A DNA stretch of 64,000 nucleotides from Antrihabitans cavernicola (GTDB taxonomy: Bacteria; Actinomycetota; Actinomycetes; Mycobacteriales; Mycobacteriaceae): contig NZ_VLNY01000010.1 in assembly GCF_008297975.1 (NCBI RefSeq), positions 1 through 64,000 on the forward strand, in the 5' to 3' direction. Shown piece by piece: positions 1 through 9,125 of this stretch. Within the stretch, counting starts at the first letter, position 1. Each line of letters starts with the position of its first letter. Under the pieces are notes generated by a model, which did no database searches, was not told where the DNA came from, and saw nothing but the letters and a program-made list of their open reading frames with translations. A program made the translations under genes and the position numbers.

Positions 1-76
1 CCTCCGAGTCCTGCAGCGTCACCTCGAGCAGACGTAAAGCTCGTTGCCGGACCTCCGGCGGGTACTGACGGGGCAT
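1..76 (-). CDS. IS3-family transposase OrfA, N-terminal fragment
   Basis: The reading frame starts with ATG at complement 74-76, nine bases after an AGGAGG ribosome-binding site, and runs off the window after 25 codons. The visible residues start MPRQYPPEVRQRALRLLE. This is the typical beginning of the helix-turn-helix OrfA protein of IS3-family elements (basic, Y-P-P-E-hydrophobic-R-x-R-A pattern). OrfA binds the terminal repeats and is normally joined to the DDE-domain OrfB by -1 frameshifting; OrfB would lie outside the window. The call rests on the N-terminal pattern and the adjacent inverted repeat. Confidence 0.7.
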   Translation of the reverse strand, partial: MPRQYPPEVRQRALRLLEVTLQDSE

Positions 77-123
77 AGCTTCGATCCTCCTATAAAGATC
101 GGAACTAAACCTGGGGTACTTCA
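1..123 (-). mobile_element. End of an IS3-type insertion sequence
   Basis: Read on the minus strand, the segment begins at 123 with TGAAGTACCCCAGGTTTAG, which looks like an IS3-family terminal inverted repeat (TGA start, C-rich core). It is followed by a strong ribosome-binding site (AGGAGG, complement of 86-91) and the start of an orfA-like transposase gene at 76. The element runs off the left edge, so its other end and any target duplication cannot be seen. The boundary is placed at 123/124 because a DUF222/HNH coding sequence begins abruptly at 124 without its normal N-terminus, which suggests the element inserted into that gene. Confidence 0.75.
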
Positions 124-1647
124 GTGTGGTTCGAGCGTGATGTTGCTGCGGGTGGCGATGTGATCGTCGATTGCGGTAACAACGCGTTGGCGGAGATTGC
201 GGTGCGGATCGGGTGTTCGAAGACGATGGCCGAGAATTATGCGTTGCTCGGCCTCGATCTGCGGTTGCGTTTGCCGCTGACGCGGGTGGTGTTCGCGGCG
301 GGCGGGTTGGATTATGCGCGGGTGGCGAAGATTTCGCGGTCGTTGGGCGGGTTCACTGCGGCCACCGTGGCCGCGGCGGAACCGGAGATTGTTGCTGCGG
401 CGCGGAGCCTGTCGCCGGGGCCGTTGGGGTCGGCGATCGAGCACGTGCTGATTCGGATCGCCCCTGACGAGGTGGCGCAGCGCCGTATCGATGCGACTCG
501 GTGTCGGCGGGTTCGGAAGCGTCGTGATGGTGATCTGGGTGTGTTCGAGGCGGTGCTCTCACCCGAGGAGTGTGAAGCAACGTGGCAACGGATCGCGGAG
601 GTGGCCGACACTGTCTGCACACACGATCGCCGGAACAGGCAGTATCGGTTGGTGGATGCGTTTCAAGCGTTGATTCATGGTGAGAACCGGTTGCAATGTA
701 AGTGTGGTCGTGCTGATTGTGTTGCTGCGGAGAAGGTGTCAGGAAAACGACGGACCCCGTTGGTGCAAGTCAGTATCGATGTCGCGACCCTGCTGGGGTT
801 GCTATCGAACCCCGCGTATCTCGAAGGCTACGGTCCGATCGATCCCGCGTTGGCCCGCGAGCTAGCGGCCGATGGGACCTGGCAAGCGATGTTGACCGAG
901 GCCCTCGAGATGGCACGCTCGCTAGGTCTCGTCGGCGACGACGCTGCACCGGTGCAACCGGATTCGGCCGAGACGCCGGATTCGGAATCGGCGCCGGAGC
1001 CCGCCGAGCCGAGACCACCGCGGGCGTGTGTTTCGGTGTTCCATGGTCGCGGTCGGCGGCGCACGGCGGGGTGGTTGCCGGAGTTCGGGTCGACACCTGC
1101 GCTGTCGGATCCGGCGACGGCGGAACTGTCACCGACCGCGGTAGCGCAGCTGGTCGCTACGGCGATCGCGAAGGACCCACAGCTTGCGAACGGCGAACAC
1201 CCCGACGGGCATGGCGGCCATTCCACACCACCACCGGGTGCATTGGAGTACCGACCGGATGCGGAGACGGTGGCGATCGTGCGGGCTCGGGATCGGCATT
1301 GCCGATTCCCGGGGTGCAGGGTGCCGGCGAAGAAGTGCCAAGTTGATCATGTGATTCCGTTTCGCCACCACGCCCCGCATGCCGGTGGGTGGACGATCCC
1401 GTCGAATCTGCAATGCCTGTGCGCATTTCACCATCAGTTGAAAACAATGAAGCTGTGGTCGGCGAAAATGTTGCCCGGCGCCATCATCATCTGGACCAGC
1501 AGCTACCACACCAGCCACATCACCCTTCCGGATGGCGGACTCACGGCGTCACCACCGGATCCCGATCTGATCCCGAAGATCCGCAACGGACCGGACAAAT
1601 GGGAACCGTCGCCGCCGGATCAATGCGACGACCCGCCACCGTTCTGA
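124..1647 (+). CDS. DUF222/HNH endonuclease-like protein (13E12 family), 5'-truncated
   Basis: The first ~260 residues are the DUF222 region. The last ~120 hold an HNH nuclease fold: a CxxxxC pair near residue 393, then VDHVIPF near 408 and an HH pair near 437. A low-complexity acidic/proline stretch (about 280-300) links them. Family members normally have about 100 further residues before the first one seen here, and an in-frame stop lies at 106-108 within the IS end. The GTG at 124 is therefore an apparent start created by the insertion, not the native one, and no ribosome-binding site precedes it. The protein may be non-functional or unexpressed. M. tuberculosis is recalled to have a 13E12-type gene (Rv2100) in the same place upstream of pafA, so the gene itself is probably ancestral here. 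Confidence 0.75.
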   Translation: MWFERDVAAGGDVIVDCGNNALAEIAVRIGCSKTMAENYALLGLDLRLRLPLTRVVFAAGGLDYARVAKISRSLGGFTAATVAAAEPEIVAAARSLSPGPLGSAIEHVLIRIAPDEVAQRRIDATRCRRVRKRRDGDLGVFEAVLSPEECEATWQRIAEVADTVCTHDRRNRQYRLVDAFQALIHGENRLQCKCGRADCVAAEKVSGKRRTPLVQVSIDVATLLGLLSNPAYLEGYGPIDPALARELAADGTWQAMLTEALEMARSLGLVGDDAAPVQPDSAETPDSESAPEPAEPRPPRACVSVFHGRGRRRTAGWLPEFGSTPALSDPATAELSPTAVAQLVATAIAKDPQLANGEHPDGHGGHSTPPPGALEYRPDAETVAIVRARDRHCRFPGCRVPAKKCQVDHVIPFRHHAPHAGGWTIPSNLQCLCAFHHQLKTMKLWSAKMLPGAIIIWTSSYHTSHITLPDGGLTASPPDPDLIPKIRNGPDKWEPSPPDQCDDPPPF

Positions 1648-1694
1648 GTTCGCGACTCCCGTCGTGGTGAGGGTGCTGGTTGTAGTGTCGAAGT

Positions 1695-3053
1695 GTGCAG
1701 CGACGAATCATGGGAATCGAGACCGAGTTCGGTGTCACCTGCACCTTTCACGGGCACAGGAGGCTGAGCCCGGACGAGGTTGCGCGATACCTCTTTCGCA
1801 GGGTGGTGTCCTGGGGTCGGAGCTCCAACGTCTTCCTCCGCAACGGCGCGCGCCTCTATCTCGACGTCGGCTCGCACCCGGAATACGCCACCGCAGAGTG
1901 CGACTCGCTTGTCCAACTCGTCACCCACGACCACGCTGGTGAGCGCGTCCTCGAGGACCTTCTCGTCGACGCGGAACAGCGGCTGGCCGAAGAGGGCATC
2001 GGCGGCGACATCTACCTGTTCAAGAACAACACCGACTCGGCAGGCAACTCGTACGGCTGCCACGAGAACTTCTGCGTGGTCCGCGCAGGGGAGTTCTCCC
2101 GCATCTCTGACGTACTTCTGCCGTTCCTCGTCACCCGCCAGCTGATCTGCGGCGCAGGCAAAGTCCTGCAAACTCCGAAGGCAGCTACCTTCTGCCTCTC
2201 GCAACGCGCGGAGCACATCTGGGAGGGCGTGTCGTCCGCGACTACACGCTCGCGTCCGATCATCAACACCCGCGATGAGCCGCACGCCGATGCCGAGAAG
2301 TACCGCCGCCTGCATGTGATCGTCGGCGACTCCAACATGTCCGAGACCACCACCATGCTCAAGGTCGGCACCGCCGCACTGGTGCTGGAGATGATCGAAG
2401 CAGGCGTGTCGTTCCGCGATTTCGCGTTGGACAACCCGATCCGCGCAATCCGCGAAGTGAGCCACGACATGACCGGCCGCAAGCCGGTGCGCCTTGCCGG
2501 CGGCCGCCAGGCCAGCGCGCTCGACATCCAGCGCGAGTACTACGCGCGCGCTGTCGAGCACCTGAAGACCCGCGAGCGCGATCCGCAGATCGACCAGGTG
2601 GTCGACCTCTGGGGCCGTACTCTCGACGCAGTCGAGGCGCAGGACTTCGCCAAGGTGGACACCGAAATCGACTGGGTGATCAAGCGGAAACTGTTCCAGC
2701 GCTACCAAGATCGGTACTCTATGGAGCTCTCCGATCCCAAGATCGCGCAACTGGACCTGGCATACCACGACATCAAGCGCGGTCGCGGAGTGTTCGACCT
2801 GTTGCAGCGCAAGGGATTGGCGAAGCGCGTCACCGAGGACGAGGCCGTGGACGCAGCCGTGGAGAAACCACCGCAGACCACGCGCGCAAAGCTCCGCGGC
2901 GACTTCATCACCGCCGCCCAGGATGCGGGCCGCGACTTCACCGTCGACTGGGTGCACCTCAAGCTCAACGACCAAGCTCAGCGCACCGTGCTGTGCAAAG
3001 ATCCGTTCCGTTCGGTGGACGAGCGAGTCGAACGCTTGATCGCATCCATGTAG
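1695..3053 (+). CDS. pafA: Pup ligase PafA
   Basis: PafA uses ATP to join the C-terminal glutamate of the small protein Pup to lysines of target proteins, marking them for the mycobacterial-type proteasome. The 452-residue product matches the M. tuberculosis length exactly and, from recall, nearly its whole sequence. It includes the N-terminal IMGIETEFG strand with the metal-binding Glu9 and [11 protein letters not shown] with the catalytic Asp57. GTG at 1695 is chosen because it gives the conserved [13 protein letters not shown] beginning; a second GTG two bases upstream is out of frame. It opens the pafABC-tatAC-helY cluster, 16 bases ahead of pafB. The proteasome and pup genes are not in the window. 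Confidence 0.97.
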   Translation: MQRRIMGIETEFGVTCTFHGHRRLSPDEVARYLFRRVVSWGRSSNVFLRNGARLYLDVGSHPEYATAECDSLVQLVTHDHAGERVLEDLLVDAEQRLAEEGIGGDIYLFKNNTDSAGNSYGCHENFCVVRAGEFSRISDVLLPFLVTRQLICGAGKVLQTPKAATFCLSQRAEHIWEGVSSATTRSRPIINTRDEPHADAEKYRRLHVIVGDSNMSETTTMLKVGTAALVLEMIEAGVSFRDFALDNPIRAIREVSHDMTGRKPVRLAGGRQASALDIQREYYARAVEHLKTRERDPQIDQVVDLWGRTLDAVEAQDFAKVDTEIDWVIKRKLFQRYQDRYSMELSDPKIAQLDLAYHDIKRGRGVFDLLQRKGLAKRVTEDEAVDAAVEKPPQTTRAKLRGDFITAAQDAGRDFTVDWVHLKLNDQAQRTVLCKDPFRSVDERVERLIASM

Positions 3054-3069
3054 CACTAGGCTCCTCTGC

Positions 3070-4068
3070 GTGGCGATTTCCAAGGTCGAACGGTTGATGA
3101 ATCTCGTCATCGCCTTGCTGTCGACTCGGCAATTTCTCACAGCCGAACGGATCCGTGAGAACGTCGCAGGCTACGGCGACTCGACCAGTGACGAAGCGTT
3201 CAGCAGAATGTTCGAGCGCGACAAGAACGAGCTGCGCGACCTGGGCATACCGCTGGAAACGGGACAGTCGTCCAGGTTTTCGAGCGTCGAGGGCTACCGG
3301 ATCAACCGCGATGCCTACGAGCTGCCGGAAATCGATCTGACCAGCTCCGAGGCCGCCGCAGCTGCGGTCGCCGCACAGCTGTGGGAGTCGCCCGAGCTCG
3401 CATCGGCCGCCCAGAGTGCGCTGGTCAAACTTCGCGCTGCCGGTGTGCAGGTCGATCAGGATTCGGCGGCGGCCGTCACCGCTGTTCCAGCCCGTACCCG
3501 CGGGTCCGAGCCTGCGCTGGGCAAGATCCTCGCCGCAGTCGATGCCGGTCAGGCCGTCCGGTTCGATCATCGTGGCGCGATGAACGAGCCCTACCGCCAG
3601 CGCAACGTCGAACCGTGGGGTGTGGTGACGCACGCCGGGCGCTGGTACCTGGTGGGCCACGACCTCGATCGTGATGCGGTTCGGACGTTTCGGCTCTCGC
3701 GGATCGGCGACGACGTGATCGCGTACGGCGCCGAGAACAGCGTGCGCAAACCCGACGACATCGACCTTCGCGACATCGTCGATCGCATCACCGGAACCGC
3801 CGCCATCGCAGGCACCGCGACCGTCTGGGTGGCGCAAGGTCGAGCTCAAGAGCTGCGCCGGCTCGGCCGCGAGACTGGCGCGCAGCAGGTCGGCGAACGA
3901 TCCGGAACGCTGCTCGAAATTCCGGTCCGGTCGTGGGATTGGGTGGCACGGCTGATCACCGGGCACGGTCCCGACGCGGTGGTGATCGGTCCACCCGACC
4001 TGCGCAACGACGTGATCGACCGATTGCGCGCTGTCACCGCCGATATCGACTCGGAGGTGGCGCGGTGA
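3070..4068 (+). CDS. pafB: PafB, WYL-domain transcriptional regulator subunit
   Basis: PafB pairs with PafC to form a transcription activator that drives the LexA/RecA-independent DNA-damage response in mycobacteria. Despite the name it is not needed for pupylation. The 332-residue product has an N-terminal winged helix (about residues 1-70) and a WYL domain around residues 140-220 that includes RWYLVGHD, followed by a WCX-type C-terminal region. It starts with GTG at 3070 and its stop overlaps the start of pafC by four bases, so the two subunits are translationally coupled, as expected for a heteromer made in equal amounts. Confidence 0.94.
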   Translation: MAISKVERLMNLVIALLSTRQFLTAERIRENVAGYGDSTSDEAFSRMFERDKNELRDLGIPLETGQSSRFSSVEGYRINRDAYELPEIDLTSSEAAAAAVAAQLWESPELASAAQSALVKLRAAGVQVDQDSAAAVTAVPARTRGSEPALGKILAAVDAGQAVRFDHRGAMNEPYRQRNVEPWGVVTHAGRWYLVGHDLDRDAVRTFRLSRIGDDVIAYGAENSVRKPDDIDLRDIVDRITGTAAIAGTATVWVAQGRAQELRRLGRETGAQQVGERSGTLLEIPVRSWDWVARLITGHGPDAVVIGPPDLRNDVIDRLRAVTADIDSEVAR

Positions 4069-5036
4069 GCGTCAGGCTGTCCAGCCGACTCGCACGGCTG
4101 CTGAACATGGTTCCGTACTTCATCGCCAATCCCGGGATCAGCGCGGCAGAAGCAGCAGGCGAGCTCGGCGTCACCACCAAGCAGTTGATGGACGACCTCA
4201 ACCAGCTGTGGATGTGTGGCCTACCTGGCTACGGTCCCGGCGACCTGATCGACCTGTCGTTCTCCGAGGAGAGCATCGAGGTCACGTTCTCGGCGGGAAT
4301 CGACCGTCCACTGCGGCTGACCTCCACCGAGGCGACGGCGCTGCTGGTTGCGTTGCGGTCCATCCTCGAGATGCCTGGCATGGTCGACCCGACGGCGGCA
4401 CAGGGCGCGATGGCGAAGATCGAATCGGCTGCGGGAGCGGCCGCGGTTCGCAACGGCGTGAAGGCGACAGACACGGCAACCAACGCACCACGCTCAGAAG
4501 ATCCGTCGGCCGCGACGGTGCGGTCGGCGCTGGCCCGGTCTCGGGCAGTGCGTCTGGTCTACTACTCGGCCAGTCGTGATGCGGTGTCCGAGCGAGTTGT
4601 CGATCCCATTCGCATCGTTCTCGTCGACAATCACAGCTACCTGCAGGCGTGGTGCAGGCAGGCCGAAGGTGTTCGACTGTTCCGTTTCGACCGGATCGAC
4701 GAGGCCGTCGAGCTAGACGAACGCTCGAATCCGCCCGCCGACGCCCTCGAGCAGGACTCCGCCCTCGACCTGTTCAGCGATGATCCGGCATTACCGTTGG
4801 CGCGGTTGAAGGTCGAGGGGTCGCACGGCTGGGTGCTCGATCAGTACCCGATGGACCAGCGTGCCGTTCACGCCGACGGCAGTATCGAAGTCACCATGCG
4901 CTTCGCGACCCTCGACTGGATGACCAGATTGGTCCTGGGCTTCGGATCTGGCATCACGGTCTTGGGCCCAGCCGAACTCGTCGCAGCGGTACGCGATCGT
5001 GCGGGCGCCGCGCTCGCCTCGTACGGCGCGGTTTGA
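4065..5036 (+). CDS. pafC: PafC, WYL-domain transcriptional regulator subunit
   Basis: This is the second subunit of the PafBC DNA-damage regulator. The product is 323 residues when started at the GTG overlapping the pafB stop (GTGA). An open frame extends further upstream inside pafB, but the conserved protein begins [18 protein letters not shown]. An N-terminal helix-turn-helix region (about 1-65) is followed by a WYL-like domain; [11 protein letters not shown] lies near residue 165. A long Ala/Asn-rich linker around 125-145 is variable in the family. Context and domain order give the call. Confidence 0.93.
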   Translation: MSVRLSSRLARLLNMVPYFIANPGISAAEAAGELGVTTKQLMDDLNQLWMCGLPGYGPGDLIDLSFSEESIEVTFSAGIDRPLRLTSTEATALLVALRSILEMPGMVDPTAAQGAMAKIESAAGAAAVRNGVKATDTATNAPRSEDPSAATVRSALARSRAVRLVYYSASRDAVSERVVDPIRIVLVDNHSYLQAWCRQAEGVRLFRFDRIDEAVELDERSNPPADALEQDSALDLFSDDPALPLARLKVEGSHGWVLDQYPMDQRAVHADGSIEVTMRFATLDWMTRLVLGFGSGITVLGPAELVAAVRDRAGAALASYGAV

Positions 5037-5082
5037 TCCTGGTCCGGTAACATCGACGGTATCTGAATTTTGGAGGTTTCAC

Positions 5083-5346
5083 ATGGGCGCCATGAGCCCC
5101 TGGCATTGGGCAATCGTGCTGCTGGTAGTCGTCATTCTCTTCGGCTCCAAGAAGCTCCCCGATGCCGCTCGCGGTCTCGGTCAATCGCTGCGCATCTTCA
5201 AGAGCGAAGTCAAGGAGATGCAGAAGGAAGGTCCTGAGAAGGCGAAGGCAAAGCCTGAGCCGCAACAGGAACTTCCACAGTCGACCACTCCGGCAACGCC
5301 GCAGCAGTACTCCACCCCTGATCACGCGGATCCGAAGTCGGCCTGA
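5083..5346 (+). CDS. tatA: Sec-independent translocase protein TatA
   Basis: TatA forms the size-adjustable pore of the twin-arginine export system, which carries folded proteins across the membrane. The 87-residue product has one N-terminal membrane helix (about residues 8-20, [13 protein letters not shown]). Next come the conserved [14 protein letters not shown] hinge and an amphipathic helix, then a charged and Pro/Gln-rich tail. ATG at 5083 follows a GGAGG site at 5072-5076. It lies 46 bases after pafC and ahead of tatC, as in M. tuberculosis. Confidence 0.95.
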   Translation: MGAMSPWHWAIVLLVVVILFGSKKLPDAARGLGQSLRIFKSEVKEMQKEGPEKAKAKPEPQQELPQSTTPATPQQYSTPDHADPKSA

Positions 5347-5377
5347 CGGCCGTCACATAGCGGTCCTGATCGGGAAT

Positions 5378-5400
5378 CCGGGGTGAGGAGCTCACCCCGG
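5378..5400. other. Stable hairpin between tatA and tatC
   Basis: A perfect 10-bp inverted repeat (CCGGGGTGAG / CTCACCCCGG) with a 3-base loop lies in the 85-bp tatA-tatC gap. No U-run follows, so it is not a classical intrinsic terminator. It could set the TatA:TatC ratio by partial attenuation or by protecting the upstream mRNA, since TatA is needed in large excess. The role is inferred. Confidence 0.6.
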
Positions 5401-5431
5401 TAGGCGTGTGGGGTAACAGGAGACAGCCAAG

Positions 5432-6349
5432 GTGCGCATACCGTTCGACCCGCGACGCAGTAAGCGCCGAACCAACCCCGACGGCACCATGTCGCTCGTC
5501 GACCATCTCTACGAGCTGCGAACGCGGCTCATGATTTCCGTTGCCGCAGTACTTGTTACGACCCTCATCGGATTTTTCTGGTACTCGCACACCTTCTTCG
5601 GCATCGAAAGCCTCGGCGATGTGCTGCGCGGGCCCTATTGCTCGCTCCCGGATTCCGCACGTGCGGAGCTGACCCGCGACGGCGCCTGTCGCCTTCTGGC
5701 CACCGGGCCGTTCGAGCAGTTCATGCTGCGATTCAAGGTCGCGCTGACCGCGGGGATCGTGCTGGCCTGCCCGGTCTGGCTCTATCAGACCTGGGCGTTC
5801 ATCACACCCGGGCTCTATGCGAAGGAACGGCGCTACGCGATCGGCTTCGTCGTTTCCGGTGCGGCTCTGTTCGTGACGGGTTCGGTCCTCGCCTACATCG
5901 TCGTCGCCAAGGCCTTGCGCTTCCTGATGACCATCGGCGACAACGTGCAGATCACCGCCTTGAGCGGCGTTCAATACTTCGGCTTCATCATCAATCTGCT
6001 GATCATCTTCGGCGTCAGTTTCGAGATACCCCTGCTCGTGGTTGCCCTCAACTTCGTCGGCGTCCTGAAGTACGAGAGATTGCGTGCCTGGCGGCGCGGG
6101 CTGATCTTCGGATTGTTCGTCTTCGCGGCGATCGCCACACCTGGGCAGGACCCGTTCTCGATGTTGGCGTTGGCGCTGGCGTTGACCGTGCTGTTCGAGT
6201 TCGCTGTGCAGATCGCCCGCGTCCACGACAAGCGCAAGGCGCGAAAGAACGCCGCGACAGACTGGTCGACGCTGTCCGACGACGAAGCGTCGACGATCCC
6301 GCCGGTGGTTCCGGTCGACAAGAGTTCCGACTACTCGGACACACTCTGA
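5432..6349 (+). CDS. tatC: Sec-independent translocase protein TatC
   Basis: TatC recognises twin-arginine signal peptides and nucleates the Tat translocase in the cytoplasmic membrane. The 305-residue protein shows the family pattern: an N-terminal [16 protein letters not shown] motif, then six predicted membrane helices spread over about residues 25-255 with a long first periplasmic loop. The C-terminal tail is charged and cytoplasmic. GTG at 5432 follows CAGGAGA about ten bases upstream. The stop lies one base before the helY start. No separate tatB is nearby, which is usual because actinobacterial tatB is unlinked. Confidence 0.96.
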   Translation: MRIPFDPRRSKRRTNPDGTMSLVDHLYELRTRLMISVAAVLVTTLIGFFWYSHTFFGIESLGDVLRGPYCSLPDSARAELTRDGACRLLATGPFEQFMLRFKVALTAGIVLACPVWLYQTWAFITPGLYAKERRYAIGFVVSGAALFVTGSVLAYIVVAKALRFLMTIGDNVQITALSGVQYFGFIINLLIIFGVSFEIPLLVVALNFVGVLKYERLRAWRRGLIFGLFVFAAIATPGQDPFSMLALALALTVLFEFAVQIARVHDKRKARKNAATDWSTLSDDEASTIPPVVPVDKSSDYSDTL

Positions 6350-6350
6350 C

Positions 6351-9068
6351 GTGAGCGCATCGGCATCGGGAGGGCCGCAGCTGACGGCATTCTCCGCCCA
6401 ACTCAGCTTCCCGCTCGACCCCTTCCAGATCGAGGCGTGCTCGGCGCTCGAGGCAGGGCACGGCGTCCTTGTCTGCGCGCCAACCGGCGCGGGCAAGACG
6501 GTGGTCGGCGAATTCGCGGTCCACTTGGCATTGGAATTCGGCGGAAAATGCTTCTACACGACGCCCATCAAGGCGCTGAGCAACCAGAAGTTCGCCGATC
6601 TCACCGCCCGCTACGGCAAGGGGTCGGTCGGCCTGCTGACCGGCGACCAGAGCATCAACTCCGACGCGCCGGTAGTCGTGATGACCACCGAGGTGCTGCG
6701 CAACATGCTCTACGCGTCGTCACCCGCCCTGCGCGGTCTCTCCTTCGTCGTGATGGACGAGGTGCATTTTCTCGCCGACAGATTCCGCGGTGCGGTGTGG
6801 GAGGAAGTGATCCTGCACCTGCCCGACGACGTGCGACTGGTCAGCCTGTCGGCAACGGTCAGCAATGCCGAGGAGTTCGGTGCGTGGATGGAGACCGTTC
6901 GCGGTGACACCACGATCGTGGTCGACGAAAACCGGCCGATTCCGTTGTGGCAGCACATCATGGTGGGCCGTCGCATGTTCGATCTGTTCGACACCAAGGC
7001 GCAGGCGGCACGCCCCGAAGCCCGCATCGTCGTCGATCAGGAACTGGTGCGGCATCTGAAACAGCGCGCGTCCCTGGAGAATTCGGGATCGTGGGAGCCG
7101 CGTGGTCGTGGGCGCGGTCGCGGCGGATCGCGAAACAATTTCCGCCCGCTGCCTCGACCGGAGGTGCTTGCGAAACTCGACGAAGAGGCATTGCTGCCCG
7201 CCATCACCTTCATCTTCAGCCGAGCGGGCTGCGACGCCGCGCTCAATCAGTGCCTGCGTTCACGGCTGCAATTGACGTCGCCGGAGCAGGTCGAGCAGAT
7301 CGACGAGATCATCGAACGCCACACCGGCGAGCTACCGAAGGCCGACCTGGACGTCCTCGGCTATTGGGAGTGGCGCGAAGCCCTCGAGCGCGGACTCGCC
7401 GCGCACCACGCAGGCATGCTGCCCGCCTTTCGACACACGGTCGAAGAGCTGTTCGTCAAAGGTCTCGTCAGGGCCGTGTTCGCGACCGAAACGCTGGCGC
7501 TCGGCATCAACATGCCCGCGCGCACCGTTGTGCTCGAGCGGTTGGTCAAATACAACGGTGAAACCCACGCCGAACTGACACCGGGCGAATACACGCAGCT
7601 CACCGGCCGTGCGGGCAGGCGGGGGATCGACGTGGAAGGTCACGCCGTCGTGCTGTGGCACCCCGATCTGGACGCCACCGAGGTTGCAGGTCTGGCATCG
7701 ACGCGCACGTATCCGCTGCGCAGTTCGTTCCGACCCGGCTACAACATGTCGATCAACCTCATCGACCGGATGGGCGCCGAAGACTCGCGCACCCTTCTTG
7801 CCCGATCGTTCGCGCAGTTTCAGGCCGACCGATCGGTGGTGGGCCTTGTCCGCGGCATCGATCGCAACGACGTGGCGTTGACCGAATTGCGCGACCAATT
7901 GGGTGGCGCAGACGGCGAATACCTCGAATATGTGGCACTGCGAGAACGCATTGACAATCGCGAACGGCTCCTCGAACGACAGGGTCGCGAAGATCGGCGG
8001 GGCGAGGCGGTGACCGGCTTGGTCTCCTTGCGCCGAGGCGACGTCATCGCTATTCCGGTCGGCAGGCGAGCCGGGCTCGCGGTGATACTCGAGCCGGACG
8101 CCGATTCCGCCGACCCACGACCGCTGGTGCTCACCGAAGACAAATGGGCGGGCCGCATCTCGGCTGCCGACTTCCCTTCTCCCGCAGCGTCGTTGGGGCG
8201 CATGCGGCTGCCGCGTCACGTCGATCATCGGACTGCCCGCGCCCGACGCGACCTGGCGTCGGCACTGCGCAGCAGCGGGTTTTCCGTACCGGGTCGGCAG
8301 AAGCGCAGCAAGTCTCGTGCGGCAGACGATCGAGAACTCGCGACGCTCAACCGCGCGTTGCGATCACATCCGTCGCATCGAGCACCGGATCGCGAGGCGT
8401 TGAGCCGCGTCGGCGAGCGGTACAACCGACTGCTTCGCGAAACTGATTCGATGCGGCAGAAGGTCGCGGCGACCACCAATTCGCTGACCAAGACCTTCGA
8501 TCGGATTCTGGCGCTGCTCTCGGAACGCGGTTACATCGTCGACGGCAACGTCACCGACGACGGCCGCCGATTGAGCCGCATCTATTCCGAGAGCGATCTT
8601 CTTGTTGCCGAATGCCTGCGTCAAGGGCTCTGGAAAGGGCTTGGACCTGCCGAATTGGCCGCTGTGGTTTCCGCAGTCGTTTTCGAGTCGCGGCAGGAGC
8701 GCACCTATCCGGTCGCATCCGGCCCGACAGGGGCGATTCGACATGCGATCACCCAGACCATCGGCGTGTGGAGCGACATTCGCGCCGACGAGGTGCGCCA
8801 CAAGCTGCCGCTCACCCGTGAACCCGATCTCGGATTCGTCGATGCGATCTACAGATGGGCGCGCAACGAGCCACTGGTCGAGGCGCTGGTTGCAGCAGGC
8901 GATCAGGGGCGGGCCCTGTCGGCGGGCGATTTCGTCCGCTGGTGTCGTCAGGTGATCGATCTATTGGACCAGGTCCACAAGACCGCCGACGACCAGCAAG
9001 TAAGCAATGCTGCAGCAAAAGCCGTGCGGGCAATCCGGCACGGTGTGGTGGCAGTCGACGCCGCGTGA
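6351..9068 (+). CDS. helY: Ski2/Mtr4-type ATP-dependent helicase HelY
   Basis: This is a large superfamily 2 DExH helicase related to eukaryotic Ski2/Mtr4, probably acting on RNA. The 905-residue product has Walker A TGAGKT at residues 45-50 and a DEVH box at about 136-139 in VVMDEVHFL. Motif III is SLSATVSN, and the C-terminal helicase motifs include HHAGMLP and QLTGRAGRRG. A DSHCT-type domain closes the protein. An Arg/Gly-rich insert (about residues 245-260) sits between the two helicase domains. Length and synteny fit M. tuberculosis Rv2092c. The true cellular substrate is not known to me. Confidence 0.93.
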   Translation: MSASASGGPQLTAFSAQLSFPLDPFQIEACSALEAGHGVLVCAPTGAGKTVVGEFAVHLALEFGGKCFYTTPIKALSNQKFADLTARYGKGSVGLLTGDQSINSDAPVVVMTTEVLRNMLYASSPALRGLSFVVMDEVHFLADRFRGAVWEEVILHLPDDVRLVSLSATVSNAEEFGAWMETVRGDTTIVVDENRPIPLWQHIMVGRRMFDLFDTKAQAARPEARIVVDQELVRHLKQRASLENSGSWEPRGRGRGRGGSRNNFRPLPRPEVLAKLDEEALLPAITFIFSRAGCDAALNQCLRSRLQLTSPEQVEQIDEIIERHTGELPKADLDVLGYWEWREALERGLAAHHAGMLPAFRHTVEELFVKGLVRAVFATETLALGINMPARTVVLERLVKYNGETHAELTPGEYTQLTGRAGRRGIDVEGHAVVLWHPDLDATEVAGLASTRTYPLRSSFRPGYNMSINLIDRMGAEDSRTLLARSFAQFQADRSVVGLVRGIDRNDVALTELRDQLGGADGEYLEYVALRERIDNRERLLERQGREDRRGEAVTGLVSLRRGDVIAIPVGRRAGLAVILEPDADSADPRPLVLTEDKWAGRISAADFPSPAASLGRMRLPRHVDHRTARARRDLASALRSSGFSVPGRQKRSKSRAADDRELATLNRALRSHPSHRAPDREALSRVGERYNRLLRETDSMRQKVAATTNSLTKTFDRILALLSERGYIVDGNVTDDGRRLSRIYSESDLLVAECLRQGLWKGLGPAELAAVVSAVVFESRQERTYPVASGPTGAIRHAITQTIGVWSDIRADEVRHKLPLTREPDLGFVDAIYRWARNEPLVEALVAAGDQGRALSAGDFVRWCRQVIDLLDQVHKTADDQQVSNAAAKAVRAIRHGVVAVDAA

Positions 9069-9125
9069 CGCAGTTGGCGCTACCGTATTCACGAATTGCA
9101 CGACAAAGCGAGCGGGAGGGACGAC

